Assembly (NCBI RefSeq): GCF_004364435.1
Contig: NZ_SOCT01000014.1
Span: forward strand, 1-64,000
DNA: 64,000 nt
Reading direction: 5' to 3'
DNA from: Pseudomonas sp. LP_7_YM
GTDB taxonomy: Bacteria > Pseudomonadota > Gammaproteobacteria > Pseudomonadales > Pseudomonadaceae
Each line of letters opens with the position of its first letter. The stretch's first letter is position 1. The position numbers and the translations under genes were made by a program. Below are positions 9,011 to 17,903 of the stretch, one piece after another. The notes beneath the pieces were generated by a model. That model made no database searches, was not told the DNA's origin, and saw only the letters and a list, made by a program, of their open reading frames with translations.

Positions 9011-9226
9011 ATGGAACGCACCGTAAGTTCCGAACTGTTCTACGAAGAAACCGCACAATCCGCTAAAGCCTCGTTGCCGCTGCGCCTGTTCGCCAATGTG
9101 ATGCTCTGGCAGCGCCGCCTGTCCAGCCGCCATCAGCTGGCCCGCCTGGATGCTCGCCTGCTGGCTGACGCCGGTATTAGCGAATCCGAGCGTTACGAAG
9201 AGCTGAGCAAGCCGTTCTGGCGCTAA
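9011..9226 (+). CDS. DUF1127 domain protein
   Basis: A 71-residue basic protein whose C-terminal half (LWQRRLSSRHQLARLDARLLADAGISESE, in part) is the arginine-rich DUF1127 helix pair. Small DUF1127 proteins in alphaproteobacteria bind RNA or affect phosphate and carbon metabolism; no function is known here. AAGGAAG (8995-9001 region) precedes the ATG. It is monocistronic, flanked by the CTGTACCGG sites upstream and a hairpin downstream. Confidence 0.88.
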   Translation: MERTVSSELFYEETAQSAKASLPLRLFANVMLWQRRLSSRHQLARLDARLLADAGISESERYEELSKPFWR

Positions 9227-9283
9227 TTTAGCGTCTGCTGGTCCCAGGCTACGAGCCTCTCGCCAGCAACCCGAATTGTTCGT

Positions 9284-9327
9284 ACAAGACCCGTCGCGGG
9301 CAACTGCTGACGGGTCTTGTCGTTTAT
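9284..9327 (+). terminator. Probable terminator of the DUF1127 gene
   Basis: A perfect 12-bp stem (ACAAGACCCGTC at 9284-9295 with GACGGGTCTTGT at 9309-9320) is followed by CGTTTAT. The T-tract is short, so efficiency is uncertain. Confidence 0.75.
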
Positions 9328-9627
9328 GGGCCTGCAAACCGAAGGTTCCGTTGTCTTGGCTCGTGATGAAACTGCTCCGGCAATAAAATCACTATCATGA
9401 CGATACAGTTAAACAAAAATTAAAAACAACCATTACAGTTCTTATTCTTCAGGCTCTTCAGCCATAAATTCTTTCTTCTGTCTGGACGATGAGGGCACGC
9501 GCGGGTAGTCCGTAAAGGATTGTTACGCTAGTCTTGCTGCATCTTGTGCCTCTATCGCCTGCGAGACAGCTTTGCTCATCGCCAGATTTGCGTGTGGCTT
9601 TTCGATTGACCCTTGTGGAGTTCCACC
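9328..9627. other. Intergenic region before the DUF2388 cluster
   Basis: An A/T-rich stretch (about 9385-9475) followed by ordinary sequence. No reading frame with a ribosome site is seen. The cluster promoter must be here; no sigma-factor or operator match was convincing. Confidence 0.5.
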
Positions 9628-9945
9628 ATGCCTCGTCTTCGTCTGTTGAGCGTAGCTGCACTCTTGATCGCAGCCTCCGGAGCCCAGGCTTCCAGCTTCG
9701 TTGTCACGACCGATACCGTCGTCCGTGCACTGGATGCCTCGTCTAACGCGACATCGAACATTTCGTCTTCCTTCCATAACGACAAGATCGTGCTTGCCGC
9801 TCGCGATGATGCTGCCAGCTTCGTTGCCAGCCAGGGTGACGTTCGTGGTTCTCGTCTGGAAGGCGCCTTTCAGCATATTCGCGAAATCAGCCCGGACTTG
9901 AAGGCTACCGACGAGCAACTGGCTCAGGCGATTCTGGCGATCTGA
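9628..9945 (+). CDS. DUF2388 domain secreted protein, paralogue 1
   Basis: A 105-residue protein with a signal peptide (MPRLRLLSVAALLIAASGAQA, cleavage near 21) and a DUF2388 domain built around ARDDAASFVASQGDVRGSRLE and ATDEQLAQAILA. GGAG lies 8 bases before the ATG, excluding the in-frame ATG at 9613. It is the first of three adjacent paralogues followed by a DUF4105 gene. Probably periplasmic; function unknown. Confidence 0.9.
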   Translation: MPRLRLLSVAALLIAASGAQASSFVVTTDTVVRALDASSNATSNISSSFHNDKIVLAARDDAASFVASQGDVRGSRLEGAFQHIREISPDLKATDEQLAQAILAI

Positions 9946-10049
9946 TTCAAATCGTGACAGCTTTGGAAACGCTTGCCCCGTTACCTTCACTGGTTCTTGC
10001 CGGGGCATTGCGCTAGCCTTGCGCTTCGTTTTGCCGATACCGAAAACTC

Positions 10050-10355
10050 ATGCGTTCATTGTCTCGCCTGTTGATTGCAACGATTGCCAGCCTGATGTGT
10101 ATGTCTCAAGCCCAAGCATTCGACACAACCACACAAAGCCTGATCAAAACCGGGTACGCCACCAGTCAGGTGACGACCGGACCTTTCGATAACAAGCTGA
10201 TACTTGCCGCCCAGGATGATGCAGCAGCGTTCATTGCCACTGATGGCCAACTGCGAGGAGCACAGCTGGAGTCGGCATTGATTTATCTACGTCAAACCTC
10301 TCCAAAACTTCATGCAAGCGACCTTGAACTGGCGCAGGCAATCCTCGTCCAATAA
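10050..10355 (+). CDS. DUF2388 domain secreted protein, paralogue 2
   Basis: A 101-residue protein with a signal peptide ending near residue 23 (SQAQA) and the same core as its neighbours: AQDDAAAFIATDGQLRGAQLE, an LRQTSPKLHASD helix and LELAQAIL. The region after the signal is shorter than in paralogue 1. No ATG upstream is in frame; the ribosome site is weak. Function unknown. Confidence 0.88.
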   Translation: MRSLSRLLIATIASLMCMSQAQAFDTTTQSLIKTGYATSQVTTGPFDNKLILAAQDDAAAFIATDGQLRGAQLESALIYLRQTSPKLHASDLELAQAILVQ

Positions 10356-10393
10356 TCACCTTTTACACCCCCCCTGTATTTTGGAGCCGTTCC

Positions 10394-10714
10394 ATGCGTA
10401 CCCCGCTGATCGCTGCCGCCCTCGGCCTGCTGTTGCTGACCGACGTCGCGCACGCGCAAACCCTGAAAGCCACCAGTAATATCGTTGTGCGTGCCTTGGG
10501 CCGCAGTGTCGATTTCACTTCTGACACCACATCCTCGGTTCGCAACTGGAAGATGGTTGTGGAAGCTCAGGACGACGCCGCCAGTTACGTCGCCAGCAAT
10601 GGCAATATCCACGGTGCCCGTCTGGACGCCGCATTCGTCACCCTGCGCGAGCGTCTGCCCGAAGCCCGCAACGCCACTGATCAGGATCTGGCCGAAGCCA
10701 TTCTCGCGCTGTGA
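10394..10714 (+). CDS. DUF2388 domain secreted protein, paralogue 3
   Basis: A 106-residue protein with signal peptide MRTPLIAAALGLLLLTDVAHA and the DUF2388 core AQDDAASYVASNGNIHGARLD followed by ATDQDLAEAILAL. A GGAG ribosome site (10382-10385) fits the ATG. Its stop codon overlaps the GTG start of the DUF4105 gene by four bases, so the two are translationally coupled and probably act in one process at the cell envelope. Confidence 0.9.
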   Translation: MRTPLIAAALGLLLLTDVAHAQTLKATSNIVVRALGRSVDFTSDTTSSVRNWKMVVEAQDDAASYVASNGNIHGARLDAAFVTLRERLPEARNATDQDLAEAILAL

Positions 10715-12672
10715 GGCCCTTCTTCGTCTGGCTGCTGGCGTCGGCGCTCTCGCTGATTTGCCCGAGCGCCTTTGCCGGTCTGAGCCTGTCGCTGTACACC
10801 GACGGGCTTAATCCTGCACAGCAGCAGGCCAGCCAGACGTTGCTTGACGAGGCCATGGCGCACTTGCCGCCCATGTTCGTCAGCAAGCTCGACCGCAAAG
10901 TTGAAGTCCACTGGACCGATGACATGCCCTCCAACGCCTACGGGCGTGCGGATGGGCCTTATCGTCTGGACCTGAATCAACGCCTGTTGGCAGGTCTGAC
11001 CGACGGCAGTGCAGCCACCGCTCGAACCAATCGACCCCACGGCACTGTGCGCGAAGAGATGCTCGCCACTGTCCTGCACGAACTTACGCACATTTATGAT
11101 CATGCGCAGCTGTGGTCGCCGGAAGACCGCAAGCTGATCATTGCATGTGCGCGTCAGGGCAAAAGCGTGGGCAAGGTAGGGCTGCGCGACAGCTGCCGGG
11201 GTCAAACGGAGCGGCGTTTGACCTTGAGCGATGATCCGCGATTGCTGGATCTTGCAGGCTGGCCGCAATACGTCGGTCGGCGAGGAGCGCGCGAGGAGCG
11301 TAACGGCCAGGTTGCTCGCAGCCCTGACATGTACGAAATCAGCAGTCCGCTGGAATTCGTTGCCGTGAACATGGAGTATTTTCTACTCGATCCGGCGTAC
11401 GCCTGTCGCCGTCCTGCGCTGTATGACTACTACAGAAAGCTGTTTGATTGGGCGCCTGCCGACAAAACTGAATGCCCGACTTTCTACCCGTACCTCAATG
11501 CCGGCAACGACTTCGCCCGCGAGCCGTTGGGCAAACTCGACCCGGAGCGGGTGTATGAAGTCGACTACCTGCTGGCCGAGGCCAACCAGAATCTGGTGAG
11601 CCGTTGGGGCCACAGCATGCTGCGGCTGGTGATCTGCAAACCGGGAAGGCCGCGAGGGCCGGATTGTCGTCTGGATCTGGATCAGCACCTGGTGCTGTCC
11701 TATCGCGCCTTCGTCAACGATTTGCAACTGTCCAGCTGGGCCGGTCTGACCGGGGGTTATCCGTCACGTCTGTTCGTGCTGCCGTTGGGTCAGGTCATCG
11801 ACGAGTACACCAAGACCGAACTGCGCAGCCTGGCGTCAGTGCCGCTGAAGTTGTCGCGCGAGCAGATTGACGGGCTGGTCCGGCATGCGGCCGAAATGCA
11901 CTGGGCTTACGACGGCGACTACTGGTTCCTGTCCAATAACTGCGCTGTGGAAAACCTGAAGCTGCTGCGCAGCGGCACCAACGATCCGCGCCTTGTCGGT
12001 CTGGACAGCATCATGCCTAACGGCTTGCTGGAGGTGCTAAAGGGCAGGGGGCTGGCGGACACCAGCGTGCTGGACGACCCAAAGAAAGCGTTACGGCTGG
12101 GTTATCGCTTTGACTCCTATCGTGATCGCTATCAGGCAATGTTCGACGTGCTGCGCAAGGCTACCGATGTGAAGCAGACGACGGTAGAGGACTGGCTGTC
12201 GCTGCCTGCAAAGGATCGGAAGCCGTATTTTGCCAAAGCGGATCTGCGTACCAGCGCGGCCATGTTGTTGCTGGAGCAGGCAGGGCTGCGCCGTCAGTTG
12301 CTGCTGGCTCAGGATGAGGTCAAGCAGCGCTATCTGAGCGCTGTGGAAAAAAAGGACAACCGCGTGTCCCAAGCCACCGGTACGCTGCAGGACATTCTCG
12401 CCAACAGTGGTTTTTTGAGTCGGCCTGCGGAATTACTCGGCAGCGGCGGCTATGGTCTGCCGCAGCAAGGTGAGTGGGTTCGTCTGGAAGCCGAGAGCAG
12501 CCAGCGGCAGAAACAGCTGCAACGGCTCAGCGGTGCTCTGGACACCGAGGTGAGGGCTTTGCTGGACCCTGGCCGCGCTGCAGAAATCGCCGCCACCGAA
12601 GACAACCTCAAGCAGGTCGGGGAGCATTTACGCGCGCTGCACAAGGCAGCGGGTGGGCTTGAGTTGCCTTGA
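10711..12672 (+). CDS. DUF4105 domain envelope protein
   Basis: A 653-residue protein with a signal peptide (LLASALSLICPSAFA). The N-terminal part holds a metallopeptidase-like HELTHIYDHA motif (about residues 128-137), also seen in relatives. The middle carries DUF4105, with NLVSRWGHSMLRLVIC and the SNNCAVENLKLL segment. The C-terminal 150 residues look helical. Translation begins at GTG within the stop of the preceding gene. Relatives sit next to DUF2388 genes in other pseudomonads. Whether the HExxH-like site is active is unknown. Confidence 0.85.
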   Translation: MRPFFVWLLASALSLICPSAFAGLSLSLYTDGLNPAQQQASQTLLDEAMAHLPPMFVSKLDRKVEVHWTDDMPSNAYGRADGPYRLDLNQRLLAGLTDGSAATARTNRPHGTVREEMLATVLHELTHIYDHAQLWSPEDRKLIIACARQGKSVGKVGLRDSCRGQTERRLTLSDDPRLLDLAGWPQYVGRRGAREERNGQVARSPDMYEISSPLEFVAVNMEYFLLDPAYACRRPALYDYYRKLFDWAPADKTECPTFYPYLNAGNDFAREPLGKLDPERVYEVDYLLAEANQNLVSRWGHSMLRLVICKPGRPRGPDCRLDLDQHLVLSYRAFVNDLQLSSWAGLTGGYPSRLFVLPLGQVIDEYTKTELRSLASVPLKLSREQIDGLVRHAAEMHWAYDGDYWFLSNNCAVENLKLLRSGTNDPRLVGLDSIMPNGLLEVLKGRGLADTSVLDDPKKALRLGYRFDSYRDRYQAMFDVLRKATDVKQTTVEDWLSLPAKDRKPYFAKADLRTSAAMLLLEQAGLRRQLLLAQDEVKQRYLSAVEKKDNRVSQATGTLQDILANSGFLSRPAELLGSGGYGLPQQGEWVRLEAESSQRQKQLQRLSGALDTEVRALLDPGRAAEIAATEDNLKQVGEHLRALHKAAGGLELP

Positions 12673-12730
12673 AGACCGCTGGAAGGGGTTATTCACAAGG
12701 CGACAGCGGTATGGCACTCGTGCCGGCCTC

Positions 12731-12860
12731 TTCGCGACCGTCGTAACCTCCGGTTGCTCCCACAGGTCCCGTGGGGTCCCGCCGTTTTTGGCTGATTCAA
12801 GTGAGCTGCTGTCCTGCATGACCCGAAAGTCCACTGTCCTGCACAAACCTGTGGGAGCAA
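12731..12860. repeat. REP-like inverted repeat pair (BIME-type)
   Basis: TTGCTCCCACAGG (12754-12766) and its exact reverse complement (12848-12860) flank 81 bases. This is the CCTGTGGGAGCAA core of Pseudomonas REP elements, in opposed orientation. It is preceded by a 21-base stretch (12731-12751) that recurs with one difference at 25451-25471. The gap 12673-12934 holds no gene. Confidence 0.75.
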
Positions 12861-12934
12861 GATTGCCCGCGAAGGCGGCGAGCGGGGCGACAGAGATGCA
12901 GGGCACATGCTGCCTTCCGCGACCGGCTCAAGGC

Positions 12935-13336
12935 CTAGGCAGCCTCACCCGGCTCGGCGGGCAAGTGCTCGTCCAGATGCAGCCATGGCAAGCGGCTGTC
13001 GGTCCAGATGTGCCGCTCTGCCGGGGCCTGTTCGGGGTGGTCCAGGGTGGCGATGATGACGTCCATCGTTTCAGGGCTGTCGCGGGTGAACAACGCCACC
13101 TGCGCGCCACAGTTGTTGCAGAAATAACGCACGCACGTGGGGCTGGAGTCGTACGCCGCAGGGCTGCCAGCGGTCCATTTGAACACCTCCAGCGGCACGG
13201 TGATCCAGGTCACGGCAATCCCGCCCGAAGTCCGTCGGCATACCGAGCAGTGACAATGGGCGATGTCGCGCAAGGGCGCGTCGAGGTGGTAGCGCAGGTT
13301 GCCGCAATGGCATCCGCCAGTGTGCGTCTCACTCAT
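12935..13336 (-). CDS. GFA (glutathione-dependent formaldehyde-activating) family zinc protein
   Basis: A 133-residue CENP-V/GFA fold protein. Zinc-binding cysteines are all visible: GGCHCGNLRY near the N-terminus, CHCSVCRRTSG at about 28-38 and YFCNNCGAQVALF at about 71-83. The family was named for glutathione-hydroxymethyl formation but members have varied or unknown roles. Monocistronic, with a start codon preceded by GGAGAACGACC (13337-13347 on the minus strand). Confidence 0.9.
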   Translation of the reverse strand: MSETHTGGCHCGNLRYHLDAPLRDIAHCHCSVCRRTSGGIAVTWITVPLEVFKWTAGSPAAYDSSPTCVRYFCNNCGAQVALFTRDSPETMDVIIATLDHPEQAPAERHIWTDSRLPWLHLDEHLPAEPGEAA

Positions 13337-13661
13337 GGTCGTTCTCCGGTTGGGGTTTAACGTCTGACTGCCTCTGCGCGTTTTTACTTCATATTTACTG
13401 CATCGATCATCGGCACACCATCGAAAGCTGGCTGAAAGCTAAGCGCTTTAGCATCTGCCCACCGCTGGCAACAGACCGGCAGAGCCAAGGCAAATCCTTC
13501 ATGAGGTGCCTGGCCCATCTACAACAACAATTCGGTGATTCTGATGCTTGCATATGCTCCGCTTTATCCCTCTCTCGCGCCTCAACTCCACGCGCAGCTC
13601 GCCTTGAGCTGATTGCTTCGTTTCGTCTGTTCCTACGTCACGTAACGCCTGGAGTATCTCT
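13337..13661. other. Divergent intergenic region before the citrate carrier
   Basis: Holds the promoters of the GFA gene and the citrate carrier. CTACAACAACAATTC (about 13512-13526) resembles an Hfq/Crc CA motif but lies about 140 bases before the carrier start, so it would act only if within a long leader. AAAGCTAAGCGCTTTAG (about 13434-13450) is a loose palindrome. No gene seen. Confidence 0.4.
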
Positions 13662-14969
13662 ATGTTGACCTTCCTCGGCTTTGCCATGGTTGTCGCTTTC
13701 ATGTACCTGATCATGAGCAAGCGCCTGTCAGCGCTGATCGCTCTGATCATCGTGCCCATCGTCTTCGCCCTGTTCGGAGGCTTCGCGGCCGACATCGGCC
13801 CCATGATGCTGGCGGGTATTACCAAGCTTGCGCCCACTGGCGTGATGCTGATGTTCGCCATTCTCTATTTCGCGCTCATGATCGACTCAGGCCTGTTCGA
13901 CCCGGCCGTGCGCAAGATCCTCAAGCTGGTCAAAGGTGACCCGGTCAAGGTCTCGGTCGGGACCGCCGTGCTGGCTTTGGTGGTGTCTCTGGACGGCGAT
14001 GGCGCCACCACTTACATGATCTGCGTCGCGGCCATGTTGCCGCTGTACAGCCGCTTGGGTATGAGCCCGCGCATCATGGCCGGCCTGATCATTCTGGCAG
14101 GCGGTGTGATGAACATGACCCCTTGGGGCGGGCCAACGGCTCGGGCTGCCAGCGCGCTGCATGTCGACCCTTCGGACATCTTCGTACCAATGATTCCGGC
14201 GATGCTGGCAGGGGTGGTCGCGATTCTGGTGATCGCCTGGTGCTACGGCAAACGTGAGCGTGCCCGGCTGGGCGAGTTGCACTTGCCGGGCGACGAGGTC
14301 GATCACAGCGAAATCAGCGTCTCGCAGTTCCCCGACGCCCGTCGTCCGAAATTGATCTGGTTCAACGCTGCACTGACATTGGCGCTGATGGTCGCGCTGA
14401 TCATGGGCCTGCTGCCCCTGCCGGTACTGTTCATGATCGCCTTCAGTATCGCCATGATCGTCAATTACCCATGCCTGCAAGCGCAGAAAGATCGCGTCGC
14501 GGCTCATGCCGGTAGCGTCTTGGCCGTGGTCGGACTGATCTTCGCCGCAGGCATTTTCACCGGTATCCTGTCCGGCACCGGCATGGTCGACGCGATGTCG
14601 AAAAGCCTGCTGGCGGTGATTCCAGACGCGATGGGGCCTTATCTGGCGGTGATCACAGCGGTTGTCAGCATGCCGTTCACCTTCTTCATGTCCAACGACG
14701 CCTTTTACTACGGCGTCCTGCCGGTGTTGTCAGAAGCCGCTTCGCACTACGGTATCAGCCCGGTAGAAATGGCACGTGCCTCGATCGTCGGCCAGCCCGT
14801 CCATCTGTTGAGTCCGCTGGTCCCGTCTACCTATCTGTTGGTGGCACTGGCGGGCATCGAATTCGGCGATCACCAGCGCTTTACTCTCAAGTGGGCCGTG
14901 CTGGTTTGCGCATGCATCCTGATTGCCGCACTGCTGATGGGGATATTCCCTGCATACAGCAGTCTATAA
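13662..14969 (+). CDS. Citrate-metal:proton symporter (CitMHS family)
   Basis: A 435-residue inner-membrane carrier with about 12 hydrophobic helices. It starts MLTFLGFAMVVAFMYLIMSKRLSA, standard for CitMHS proteins, and contains SLDGDGATTYMICVAAMLPLY and NMTPWGGPTARAASAL, the conserved substrate-site regions. Members import citrate complexed with Mg2+ or Ca2+. A GGAG site lies 7 bases before the ATG. In P. aeruginosa the equivalent gene is called citA. No two-component genes adjoin. Confidence 0.9.
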   Translation: MLTFLGFAMVVAFMYLIMSKRLSALIALIIVPIVFALFGGFAADIGPMMLAGITKLAPTGVMLMFAILYFALMIDSGLFDPAVRKILKLVKGDPVKVSVGTAVLALVVSLDGDGATTYMICVAAMLPLYSRLGMSPRIMAGLIILAGGVMNMTPWGGPTARAASALHVDPSDIFVPMIPAMLAGVVAILVIAWCYGKRERARLGELHLPGDEVDHSEISVSQFPDARRPKLIWFNAALTLALMVALIMGLLPLPVLFMIAFSIAMIVNYPCLQAQKDRVAAHAGSVLAVVGLIFAAGIFTGILSGTGMVDAMSKSLLAVIPDAMGPYLAVITAVVSMPFTFFMSNDAFYYGVLPVLSEAASHYGISPVEMARASIVGQPVHLLSPLVPSTYLLVALAGIEFGDHQRFTLKWAVLVCACILIAALLMGIFPAYSSL

Positions 14970-15035
14970 CGCACATAACCTCCTAGCTGCCGCGCAAGCG
15001 GCACTGTGGATCAGACAAGTTCAAAGGAAAACCTA

Positions 15036-15794
15036 ATGGAATGGCTGACCAACCCTGAGATCTGGGTTGCTTTCTTCACCCTGACCGCCCTTGAGATCGT
15101 TCTGGGCATCGACAACATCATCATGATCTCGATCCTGGTCAGCCGCATGCCCAAGGCAATGCAGCCGCGTACTCGGATTTTCGGCCTGGCGCTGGCGATG
15201 ATCACGCGAATCCTGCTGTTGCTGTCGATCACTTGGGTCATGCGTTTGACCGACGATCTGTTCGTGGTGCTGGGCCAGGGTATTTCCGGCCGCGACCTGA
15301 TCCTCTTTTTCGGCGGCCTGTTCCTGCTGTGGAAAAGCTCGCAAGAGATCTATCACGGCATGGAAGGCGAAGAGGAAGCGATCGACGAACCCAAAGGCAA
15401 GGGCGGGCTGTTCCTGTACACCATCATCCAGATCGCCATCATCGACATTGTGTTCTCGCTGGATTCGGTGATCACGGCGGTGGGCATGGTCTCCTACGTG
15501 CCGGTCATGGTGGCGGCAATCATCGTGGCAGTACTGATCATGATGTTGTGCTCGGGGGTGATCAGCGATTTCATCGACAAGCACCCATCGCTGAAAATGC
15601 TCGCGCTGTCGTTCCTGATCGTCGTCGGTACGGTGCTGATCGCCGAAGCTTTCGACGTGCACGTGCCTAAAGGCTATGTGTACTTCGCCATGGCGTTCTC
15701 GCTCGCGGTGGAGGCGATCAACATCAAGATGCGCACGGCGGTGGCCAAAAAGAAGGCATTGAAGGACGATGTGAAACTTCGCGACGATGTTTAG
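15036..15794 (+). CDS. TerC-family integral membrane protein
   Basis: A 252-residue protein with seven or eight membrane helices. It carries the two internally related TerC motifs, ALEIVLGIDNIIMI (about 14-27) and IAIIDIVFSLDSVITAVG (about 133-150), whose acidic residues are thought to handle metal ions, possibly manganese. The start at 15036 has AAAGGA 7 bases before it; the in-frame start at 15006 lacks one. It follows the citrate carrier by 66 bases containing a short hairpin (14988-15003), so read-through is possible. Confidence 0.9.
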   Translation: MEWLTNPEIWVAFFTLTALEIVLGIDNIIMISILVSRMPKAMQPRTRIFGLALAMITRILLLLSITWVMRLTDDLFVVLGQGISGRDLILFFGGLFLLWKSSQEIYHGMEGEEEAIDEPKGKGGLFLYTIIQIAIIDIVFSLDSVITAVGMVSYVPVMVAAIIVAVLIMMLCSGVISDFIDKHPSLKMLALSFLIVVGTVLIAEAFDVHVPKGYVYFAMAFSLAVEAINIKMRTAVAKKKALKDDVKLRDDV

Positions 15795-15830
15795 GGTCAA
15801 AAATGGCCGATGCGTTGTAGCTGAATGAAG

Positions 15831-15862
15831 AAAACGGGGCATTCGTGATGCCCCGTTTTTTA
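15831..15862 (+). terminator. Rho-independent terminator of terC
   Basis: A perfect 12-bp stem (AAAACGGGGCAT at 15831-15842, ATGCCCCGTTTT following a 5-base loop) ends in a run of T, 36 bases after the TerC stop. The A-run on the left makes it potentially bidirectional. Confidence 0.93.
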
Positions 15863-15889
15863 TTGTGCGGTGAAGTGCCTGGGGTGTTT

Positions 15890-15949
15890 GGAGCGAATTC
15901 ATTTCGCGAGAGGTTGGTGCATCTGGCCTCTGGCCCATGCATTCGCTCC
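15890..15949. repeat. REP-like palindromic element
   Basis: GGAGCGAAT (15890-15898) pairs with ATTCGCTCC (15941-15949), with GAATTCATTTCGCGAGAGG in the left half. This is the dispersed 'gggagcgaattcattcgcg' repeat type of P. syringae genomes; a related copy lies at 49820-49875. The remaining 15950-16192 holds no gene. Confidence 0.65.
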
Positions 15950-16192
15950 TGCAGGAAATCTTCGCCGCTTAGCACGATGTCAAATGCCTGATAAATGACA
16001 GATTTGTTTCAAGAAATAATCGTCTGTGCCATGCTGGCAATCAGGCTTCAAGCCGACTAAAAAGCTATAGCAGAGCGTGTTTGTGGCAGCCATGCCCAGA
16101 CGTCTTCGCTCACTACACGCTGCATTTTCAATCATTGCCCATCGGGCGTTGGCTATTCTGGCCCGCCGGGCATTTAACAGGGGGCTTTCCGT

Positions 16193-17836
16193 ATGCTGAC
16201 CCTGCTCGATTTGCTTTCCGCCGTCGCGCTGTTGATCTGGGGCACGCACATCGTTCGGACCGGCATTCTGCGCGTTTATGGCTCGCAGTTGCGCCGTGTG
16301 CTCAGTCAGAACATGTCCAAACGTCCGCTGGCTTTCGTCGCCGGGATTCTTGTCACCGCTGTGGTGCAGAGCAGCAATGCCACCGCGATGCTGGTGACTT
16401 CCTTCGTCGGTCAGAGCCTGATGGGGCTGACACCTGCCTTGGCGATCATGCTGGGTGCCGACGTCGGTACGGCGGTGATGTCGCGAATCCTGACGTTTGA
16501 CCTGTCGTGGCTCTCGCCGCTGCTGATCTTCCTCGGTGTGATCTTTTTCCTTTCGCGCAAACAGACCCGCGTTGGTCAGCTTGGCCGCGTCGGCATCGGC
16601 CTGGGGCTGATCATTTTGGCGCTGCAATTGATCGTCACTGCCGCCGCGCCCATCACGCAAGCGGCCGGGGTAAAGGTGCTGTTCGCCTCGCTGACCGGCG
16701 ATATCCTGCTCGATGCCCTGGTCGGGGCGATGTTTGCGCTGATTTCCTACTCGAGTCTGGCCGCTGTTCTGCTGACCGCGACCCTTGCGGGGGCGGAAAT
16801 CATCAGCTTGCCGGTTGCGATCGGTCTGGTGATCGGCGCCAACATCGGCAGCGGCCTGCTGGCTTTTCTCAGTACCAGCATGCAGAACGTTGCCGGTCGC
16901 CAGGTAGCACTGGGCAGCCTGCTGTACAAACTGATCGGCCTGCTGCTGATCATCCCGGTGCTGACGCCGCTGGTGCACTGGATGGAAACCCTGGACGTCA
17001 GTCCTTCGAGTCTGGTGATCACCTTCCATGTGATCTACAACTCCCTGCGCTGCCTGATCATGCTGCCGACCGTCGGGCCGATGGGCCGCCTGTGTGCGTC
17101 GATCCTGCCGCAGGCCGCCGAGGTCAACGGCCAGACCAAACCGCGCCACCTGGACCTGACCGCGCTGGCGACACCAAGCCTGGCGCTGGCCAATGCCGTA
17201 CGTGAAACCCTGCGCATGGGCGATCTGATCGACAGCATGCTTAGCGCGATGCAGGAAGTGCTGCGCGGCAATCAGACGGCCGTGACGCAGGAAGTCCGCC
17301 GTCTGAACGACGATGTCGAGGTGCTGTACAACGCGATCAAGCTGTATCTGGCGCAGATGCCGCGTGAAGACCTCAGCGATCAGGACAATCGACGCTGGGC
17401 GGAGATCATTGAGCTTGCGATCAACCTTGAACTGGCCAGCGGGCTGATCGAGCGCATGCTGCGCAAGGTCCAGCAGCAGAAGACTTCCCAACGCCGGTCT
17501 TTTTCCGACGTCGGCCTGGAAGAGTTGTCGGGGCTGCACGCGCAACTGATGGCGAACTTGCGACTGGGCCTGTCGGTGTTCCTCAGTGGCGACCCGGAAA
17601 GCGCGCGGCAATTGCTGCGTGAGAAACGACGTTTCCGGGCACAGGAACGGCGTCTGGCCCATGCCCATGTCAGCAGATTGCAACGCAAGATCGTGCAGAG
17701 TATCGAGACCAGCTCGTTGCACCTTGAGCTTATCGCCGATATGAAGCGACTCAATTCACTGTTCTGCAGCAGCGCCTATGCTGTTCTTGAAACCACCGAT
17801 ACCGGCGCCTTGCCGAGCGAAAGCCAGCCAGACTGA
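16193..17836 (+). CDS. Na+/phosphate cotransporter family protein with PhoU-like tail
   Basis: A 547-residue protein. The N-terminal 310 residues form the duplicated Na/Pi cotransporter (NptA/YjbB) membrane domain, with the QSSNAT motif (VVQSSNATAMLVTSFVG) of the first repeat and a degenerate second one (SYSSLAAVLLTATLAG). Residues from about 340 to the end are a helical PhoU-like domain. Such proteins export or import phosphate. The next gene starts 67 bases downstream on the same strand. Confidence 0.9.
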   Translation: MLTLLDLLSAVALLIWGTHIVRTGILRVYGSQLRRVLSQNMSKRPLAFVAGILVTAVVQSSNATAMLVTSFVGQSLMGLTPALAIMLGADVGTAVMSRILTFDLSWLSPLLIFLGVIFFLSRKQTRVGQLGRVGIGLGLIILALQLIVTAAAPITQAAGVKVLFASLTGDILLDALVGAMFALISYSSLAAVLLTATLAGAEIISLPVAIGLVIGANIGSGLLAFLSTSMQNVAGRQVALGSLLYKLIGLLLIIPVLTPLVHWMETLDVSPSSLVITFHVIYNSLRCLIMLPTVGPMGRLCASILPQAAEVNGQTKPRHLDLTALATPSLALANAVRETLRMGDLIDSMLSAMQEVLRGNQTAVTQEVRRLNDDVEVLYNAIKLYLAQMPREDLSDQDNRRWAEIIELAINLELASGLIERMLRKVQQQKTSQRRSFSDVGLEELSGLHAQLMANLRLGLSVFLSGDPESARQLLREKRRFRAQERRLAHAHVSRLQRKIVQSIETSSLHLELIADMKRLNSLFCSSAYAVLETTDTGALPSESQPD

Positions 17837-17903
17837 TCAAGGTGAACGCCAGGGCCGGGTGGAAGTCTGTAACACATACCGGCCCGCTAGGAAGCCCGTT
17901 TTT

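Noticed and set aside
8730..9056. 108-residue frame on the minus strand covering the CTGTACCGG region
   Set aside because: No ribosome site or domain, and it overlaps the DUF1127 start; the region is better explained as regulatory.
15980..17722. 580-residue open frame on the minus strand
   Set aside because: Antisense to the Na/Pi cotransporter gene; low-complexity Gln/Arg/His composition and no ribosome site.
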